From: Megaleporinus macrocephalus
Lineage: Eukaryota > Chordata > Actinopteri > Characiformes > Anostomidae
Direction of reading: 5' to 3'
Length of the DNA stretch: 64,000 bases
Assembly: GCA_021613375.1 (NCBI GenBank)
Contig: CM038720.1
Location: forward strand, 43,579,178-43,643,177
Below, one piece after another: positions 58,530 through 64,000 of this stretch. Made by a program: the position numbers and the translations under genes. The notes below the pieces were generated by a model. The model did no database searches and was not told where the DNA came from. It worked only from the letters and a program-made list of their open reading frames with translations. Within the stretch, counting starts at the first letter, position 1; every line of letters begins with the position of its first letter.

Positions 58530-60919
58530 GGTGGTCATTTGTAGATAATTAAACTATTAAATATCAGTAATACATTAAAAACATGTTGGTGGAGCAGCAG
58601 TACTGAAACATCTGAACACACTGAAGTAAATATGTTAAAAATGTTCAGTTAATACGTAATTTATATTAATATTGTATTTTATATATGTTACATGAAGTAG
58701 CAACACTGGACTTAACCTCATCCCAAAACCAAACCTAATCCTCAGCCTGACTCTAGTCCGAGTCTTGACCTTAAAACACCTGATCCAGTTAAACTCCAGT
58801 AACAGCATGTCTGTGGCAGCTTGTTGAGGCTGTTATTGATGGTCTGAGTTATTTCTGTTACATGTTCAGTGATTTCTCAGGAGAACATCTACACATGTGA
58901 TCTTGGACTCTCCAAACAACTGAATTCAGCAGATTATTTACACAGTTGATTAAAATTGTTTGATCATTTACTGAGTGTATTCAGATCCTTTACTCTGCTA
59001 AATCGTTTACATGATATGTTGATGATATTGTTTAATCTAAAAAAAAAAAACAAAAACTCAAAATAACGTCACTGGACAGTTCTACTCCACCAGGGAGGCT
59101 TCTGTCAACTGATTCTAGGTGTTCTATCAACGGTTCTGGCAAGATGTTCTAAGACGGAAGGTCAGTGGTTCAGCTGGTGGCTACCTATGTGTGGAGTGGC
59201 TTAAGAGGTGGATTGGAGTTTAAAAGAAATTAGATCCATTTTGAATAGTTTAAAAGTGCCTCATTAAAGAAAATTCAGATCAGAATCCAATAGGCAGGTC
59301 TAGATATTAAATATTACGCTACAAAATAATCAAACCACTTGTGTGGAACTTTGTCACTGGGACTGGGAACTTACAGCAACCAAGCACTGTTCAACTGGGT
59401 TCATTCCAAACATGATGCTATCTGAAAGTGAACTGATAGTCTATTGACGATAAATCTGACTGTAAACATGCTAAATCACATCCAGAACAGGTGGCAGAGC
59501 ATTTGAAATTGGTGAAAGTTGCTTACAGTATAGTAAGAGATGCATTGGGTCAGTCACTGGAGCATGAAAATAATATTCCCTGGGCCCATTACAACATGAC
59601 ATCGATTTAGAGGAACAAAGTGAGAGTAGAACAATGTCTGAAAGTTCTCCTCATAATGTTGAGTTGGACGATTTACTCAAGAGGACAGAGGAGGTTGTTT
59701 ACCATTACAAGTTTACCGTTACAAATCCTACAGCTCTTAAATGTTACTTTATACCATCTGGGTGTTAGAGCGTGGAGCTGGAGCGTGGCAGCAAGTAAAA
59801 GTCCAACCATCTGATCTAGATGCTAACACTTTGACCTTTGACCTGGGCCTTCATGGATGTAGCAAACTATAATGTTGGGAACCACACAGAGCCTGCTGTT
59901 GATGCCTTAATTCATGTCCTGAAATTCAGGATGAACTTCAATCAAGTCATGTTTCCAGTCTAGTGGTGTTACCAAGCATGGACTTTTACTAGAACAAATT
60001 AGAACAAAATGTACATAATGAATTTCTTATTTTGCTGCAGAAAACATTACTAGACACTTTATAGTCTTATAGTAGAATTGATCAAATTAAAGTAGCATGC
60101 TTTTTGGTGTGTCTGACACAAATTAAGTTATGAAGTAAATAAATGTCAGTTTTCATAAAAATTGTTTTAATAAAAAATATAAAAAACTCTTACATGGTGG
60201 TAACTGAGACATTTGTTCATAAATATTTATAAATGAATGTATTTTTTTAATGAAGGCCTAAAATGTTTGTTCTTTATCTGAAGAATCAGTGACAAAAGAA
60301 TGGCTGCTTTCAGTTGCAAGTATAATTTTTTTGCTTTGCAGGAAGAAAACGCGGAATCCTCATATTCATGCTGGAATGAATGTCTCAGCCTTAGATGGAC
60401 TGTTTATATACTGAAATATACCTCCCTTCCCACCACTCTACGTACTGTAGCATTACAATCGTACTGTATTGACTGTCTGGTCGGGCTGTGACTGACCTGT
60501 GAAGGGTCTGAGAATGGACAGAGTAAAAGAGGCAAGTTGAGAGAGTAAAAGAGGCAAGTTGTTTGATGTCACTATTTGTAACTGTGGAAATGCCCAGCCC
60601 TTCATCTCTATGCCGTATTAAATAATCATCAAAGGAAACATTAAAACAGATGTAGACTGTAGTATTAATTCGCCTGCTGTTTTGTAAAAATGTATTGTAA
60701 ATCTTTTAATTATAGTTATGTTTAAATAAGTATATGTTGTTCTGATGTATTATTTGAACCACAGATGATTCCGGTATGACCTGAATGCTGGAATTTTCTC
60801 TTTACAGACACAGAGAGACTGAAACTGTGCTTTTCAGTCAAACATGACATTAAATACTGGAGCAAGTCACATGTGTCCCTGGGTGCTTTAAGCCCATAAA
60901 GGCAACAAATAATGAATAT

Positions 60920-60950
<31 letters not shown>

Positions 60951-61413
60951 CATATACATATATGACAGTGTGTATAACAGATAGTGAATTAATAAAAAAA
61001 AGATTGGATATAAATAACAGGTGACAGGTATGGTTTAACAAATTAAAATATAAATATGTAATCTGCAATCCTACTTATAGGATTTCCTGCACACAGGAGT
61101 CAAAGTAAAGCTTAATCATATTTCTCTGATGCTATGAGTTACATTTTCAGTGTTAGAAATAAACTTACTGATTTGTAGACTTTCAAATGACATTATGATT
61201 TCTAACAGATATTATTCTATACATGGTTTTATCATTTACAGACAAACTGCTGCAGAAATGTAATCAGTACCAAAATTTAAATAGATGAAATACAGTACCA
61301 TCTTGCTAAAATGCAAAGACTAGATCTATTTTAATAACAGAAACCGCATAAACACAACTTCTGGTCCCATGATTACTTCTCTCACGAGGCCAATTTATAG
61401 TTATTGTGTGACT
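58530..61413. other. Intergenic, OR8 3' flank
   Basis: No gene recognised. 60370-60600 resembles 63110-63260 (GGACTGTTTA, GAGCTGTGACTGACC-like, AGTAAAAGAGG, CTTGTTTGATGTCA), so it is duplicated OR-flank DNA. A 20-bp AGAGTAAAAGAGGCAAGTTG repeat occurs twice at about 60518-60560. Confidence 0.5.
60917..60963. repeat. (TA)n / (CATATA)n microsatellite
   Basis: ATATAT run followed by four CATATA units. Confidence 0.95.
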
Positions 61414-62424
61414 TCAGGTCCTCACAGTCTTCTCTGCAGCTCTGTCTACTGTAGATTTCACCTGGACTCGTTTGTAGAGAACTTTAATAGACTGTAAGAC
61501 CTCCTCTGTCTTCAGAGTGTATATGATGGGGTTTAGCATGGGTGGAATGGTTTGTGTTAGAGCAGTATTGATTATTCTGATGTTTGTACTTATAGGTGTT
61601 GTAAGAGCTGCAGTGTAAACGCCGATAATCGGTAGATAGAACAGAGCCACTAATATGACGTGGGAGGTGCAGGTTTTCATAGCTTTGATTTGGTCAGCTC
61701 CGTGTGAGATCTTCTGCAATGCAAAACCAATAGAGACGTACGAGAGCGCTATCAGGAACAGTGGGACGTAAAGCAGTGCAGCCATACAGACATATCCCAT
61801 TACAGAATTTATAGAGTTATCATTACAGGCCAGTTTATAAACAGGACCATGATCACAGAAGTAGCTGTTAACTGTAGTAGATCTACAGAAGGACAGTCTG
61901 GTGAGCAGAGCTACGAGCAGAGCATTGATACCCACAGATAGAATCCACATAACACAGATGATTAAGGTCATTGCTGTTTTGGTGACAATGGCGTGATACC
62001 TCAGAGGAAAACATATAGCGATTAGCCGGTCATACGCCATAGCGAGCAGAGTAAGAGACTGCAGGGTCATAAAGACATACACAAAGAACATGTTCACCAG
62101 ACAGTTTTCATAAGATATGTACTGATTATCAAACAGAAACATGTCCAGGAGCTTCGGGATGAGAGCAGAACTTCCAAACAGATCAGACAAGGCCAAGTTG
62201 AAGACGGCGATGTACTTAGCAGTGTGTAGAGTACGTGCCAGGTATATAGTACCCATTATAAAGAGATTTCCCAGAACAGTCACTGCATACACAACACAGA
62301 GAAACACATAGTAGTACTTCGCATGGGGGATGTTGTTAAGTCCAGTGATGTAAAAGCTGGACGGACGAATAAATGTAGCATTTGTTGATGACACTGACTG
62401 AGTGAAAGTAGAGTTGGAGGCCAT
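61414..62424 (-). CDS. Odorant receptor OR8 (intact, second subfamily)
   Basis: 336 residues, differing from OR7 at six positions only: Ile to Leu (VALLTRL), Ala to Gly and Arg to Lys in loop 2 (DHGPVYKLA), Ile to Val (IIGVYT), His to Tyr and Phe to Val in the tail (VLYKRVQ). Loop-2 wording DHGPVYKLA equals that of OR1, not OR7. All landmarks as OR7. Upstream homology with OR7 stops about 30 bp before ATG. It is probably a young duplicate; ligand unknown. Confidence 0.95.
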   Translation of the reverse strand: MASNSTFTQSVSSTNATFIRPSSFYITGLNNIPHAKYYYVFLCVVYAVTVLGNLFIMGTIYLARTLHTAKYIAVFNLALSDLFGSSALIPKLLDMFLFDNQYISYENCLVNMFFVYVFMTLQSLTLLAMAYDRLIAICFPLRYHAIVTKTAMTLIICVMWILSVGINALLVALLTRLSFCRSTTVNSYFCDHGPVYKLACNDNSINSVMGYVCMAALLYVPLFLIALSYVSIGFALQKISHGADQIKAMKTCTSHVILVALFYLPIIGVYTAALTTPISTNIRIINTALTQTIPPMLNPIIYTLKTEEVLQSIKVLYKRVQVKSTVDRAAEKTVRT

Positions 62425-62553
62425 CTAGCTTCAAAACACCTGTAAGAAGAAATAAACTGTTGTTGGAAGACAATAAATTAAGTCACAGAAAATCAACAGT
62501 AAATAATTTGTATTGTTAATGAAAGCCTAACACAGTTTTAGAAGATGATTTAC

Positions 62554-62638
62554 CTTCTGCTGCTGAGAACGACTGCAAGCATATCTGTGAAGATGCCTCA
62601 TATTTATGTTTCATCTCAAGTGACGCCACTCCCTGCAG
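62554..62638 (-). promoter_or_regulatory. OR8 inferred promoter and exon 1
   Basis: TATA-like CATAAATA at 62601-62608, donor AAG|GTAAAT at 62552-62553, acceptor TTACAG at 62440-62442, intron 114 bp. The box here is AGTGACGCC (62619-62627), one base changed on each side of TGACGC, followed by CTCCCTGCAG. Confidence 0.55.
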
Positions 62639-62639
62639 C

Positions 62640-63752
62640 TCTGCAGAAGTCATTACATGACATGTCCACACAGATCGCTGCTGCTACGTTTAGAATGAGC
62701 GAAGACACATTGAAGAATTTCCAAATAAAATTTCTGCTCAGTTTGAAATAGCTGTGAATTCACTGCATAATGACCAAGACTTTCTGTTATGATGTAATGA
62801 TGTTATGTTTTTTTAGATTTGATCTAAAAAGTATTGTTAAAAGTCGTTCATTGCAAAGAGGTACATGCAGGGTAAGACAAGACCCCCAACAGCTTTTTGC
62901 ATTGCACTGAAATGTGATCAGTCAGCTAAACCTGTTTAGATTGTTGAATTGGCTTTGGAAGCTACTGGTTGAAGCTACATGTGCTAACTTAAACTGCGTT
63001 TAATATCATTTATGCTTTAAACAGGCATTGAAATGATTGTACATTATTTTTTTTAAGATCTCGACTATTTATAGCACGGTACACTGAAAAAAAGGCTTGT
63101 TATGTTTTCCCACAACTACATGCACATTGAGGCACTGTAACTGGACTTTATGGACTGTTTACTGAGTCTAGTTGAGCTGTGACTGACCAATGAGCATAGA
63201 GGATGGACAGAAAGAAGGACTGATAGTAAAAGAGGAAACTTGTTTGATGTCAGTGTTTTGTAACTAAGGAAGTATGTGAGTAATACAGTTCTGTGATTGG
63301 TGTTAGGGTTAATCAGCATATCATTAGCTAAGTGCCCTGTGGTACTGTAGTGAGTTCACCCATGTAGTAGGAAACAGTATGCTGCTAAACACTAAAATGT
63401 TTTGTTTTGTTGTTTTTAAGTTAATTTTAGTCCAACACAATCTGCTTCAGTGCTATAAACATTACTACATATCTGTGTTTGCAGTTTAATTCAGATAATG
63501 ATGACTGCTTTAAAAATTGTGTTCATTCAGCAGTAAATATTCAGTTAGAGACAAAGACAAAATCAAACTAGTTAAAACAGAACATGAGCTTTGAGCTTTA
63601 AAGAACCTGTATCCTAACCCTATCCCTAACCCCATTTACAAAGAAGTCTGTGCTGAAACACTCATTGCAACAGCTATGAGAGCAGATGAAACTTACCTGC
63701 TGTAGGTTTACTGTGGAATTGTTTTACTATGTGTTTATAAACAATATACCTG
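62640..63752. other. OR8 upstream flank, no gene
   Basis: AT-rich. 63110-63260 is a duplicate of 60370-60600. CCTAACCCTATCCCTAAC (63613-63630) is a short degenerate telomere-like run. Confidence 0.5.
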
Positions 63753-63753
63753 C

Positions 63754-63870
63754 AGTGCCCTCTACAAATTTTGACTCCCCTGTAAAAACATTCTTTCTCA
63801 ATTATCTCTTTGAGTTTTCTTTAAAGTACTAACCAAATCTGACCTTCATTTCAATAATGGCTGAAAAATA
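63754..63870. repeat. Tc1-like terminal repeat fragment
   Basis: CAGTGCCCTCTACAAATTTT then GACTCCCCTG and TGGCTGAAAAATAA resemble the left end of the fish Tc1 family whose other end is seen at 16468 and 41692. The element, if present, continues beyond or is decayed. Confidence 0.45.
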
Positions 63871-64000
63871 AAATATATATTGTTAACGTTAAATTTATAT
63901 TGTCACTGATATTTTATGTTAGGGACACTTATATGGTCAGCCATGTTAAGTCTCAAATCAGACAATGGCTACAAGAAACTAGCTTAACAGCCGGAAATGC

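Overview
The window is teleost-fish nuclear DNA. It holds eight genes or recognisable pseudogenes of one fish odorant-receptor (OR) family, all on the minus strand, plus one further OR relic. It also holds a single-copy mitochondrial assembly gene (COA4, plus strand) and a dense layer of decayed fish transposable elements: L2 and other LINEs, Ty3/Gypsy, DIRS-like elements, Tc1/mariner and tandem repeats. The OR coding exons are intronless and preceded by an inferred short non-coding exon, as in fish. The DNA is AT-rich outside the repeats. No bacterial, CRISPR, tRNA or rRNA feature was seen.

Layout. 1-3155: L2-type LINE inserted into OR1. 3151-4185: truncated OR1 and its promoter. 4190-7950: mostly non-coding, with a LINE tail and a gag fragment. 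7951-9133: OR2. 9470-16500: repeat graveyard (L2 relic, a Gypsy-like fragment with integrase before RT, an LTR-like element, a Tc1 relic, a clean solo LTR). 16959-18249: OR3. 18570-25850: Tc1 fragment, a decayed Gypsy pol in canonical order, a LINE, and another integrase fragment. 26322-27612: OR4. 28075-35110: a four-kilobase LINE, a Tc1-like element and a copy of the LTR-like element. 35785-37075: OR5. 37455-41720: DIRS-like and other repeats. 42082-43270: OR6, killed by one nonsense change. 43530-51410: a hairpin insertion, a DIRS-like copy, a 40-bp minisatellite and a large CACACAT-type satellite split by a LINE. 52330-53741: CpG-rich promoter and COA4. 54240-54790: LINE relic. 55683-57034: OR7. 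58310-58525: OR relic. 61414-62638: OR8.

Five receptors look intact in the window (OR2, OR3, OR4, OR5, OR7, OR8 make six full-length reading frames; OR1 and OR6 are broken). OR1-OR6 form one subfamily, OR7-OR8 a second, and COA4 lies between them. OR3-OR6 are tandem duplicates that carry the same promoter, first exon and 189-bp intron. Their proteins are almost identical up to TM3, where they suddenly diverge. A conserved GGTGAYRTC box upstream of a TATA box is found in seven of the eight copies, with a one-base variant in OR8.

The most interesting signals are the TM3 hypervariable island between homogenised flanks, the shared OR promoter box, a 48-bp perfect telomeric palindrome inside the L2 ORF, and the same DIRS insertion shared by the OR5 and OR6 units. 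Coordinates of repeat boundaries were judged by eye.
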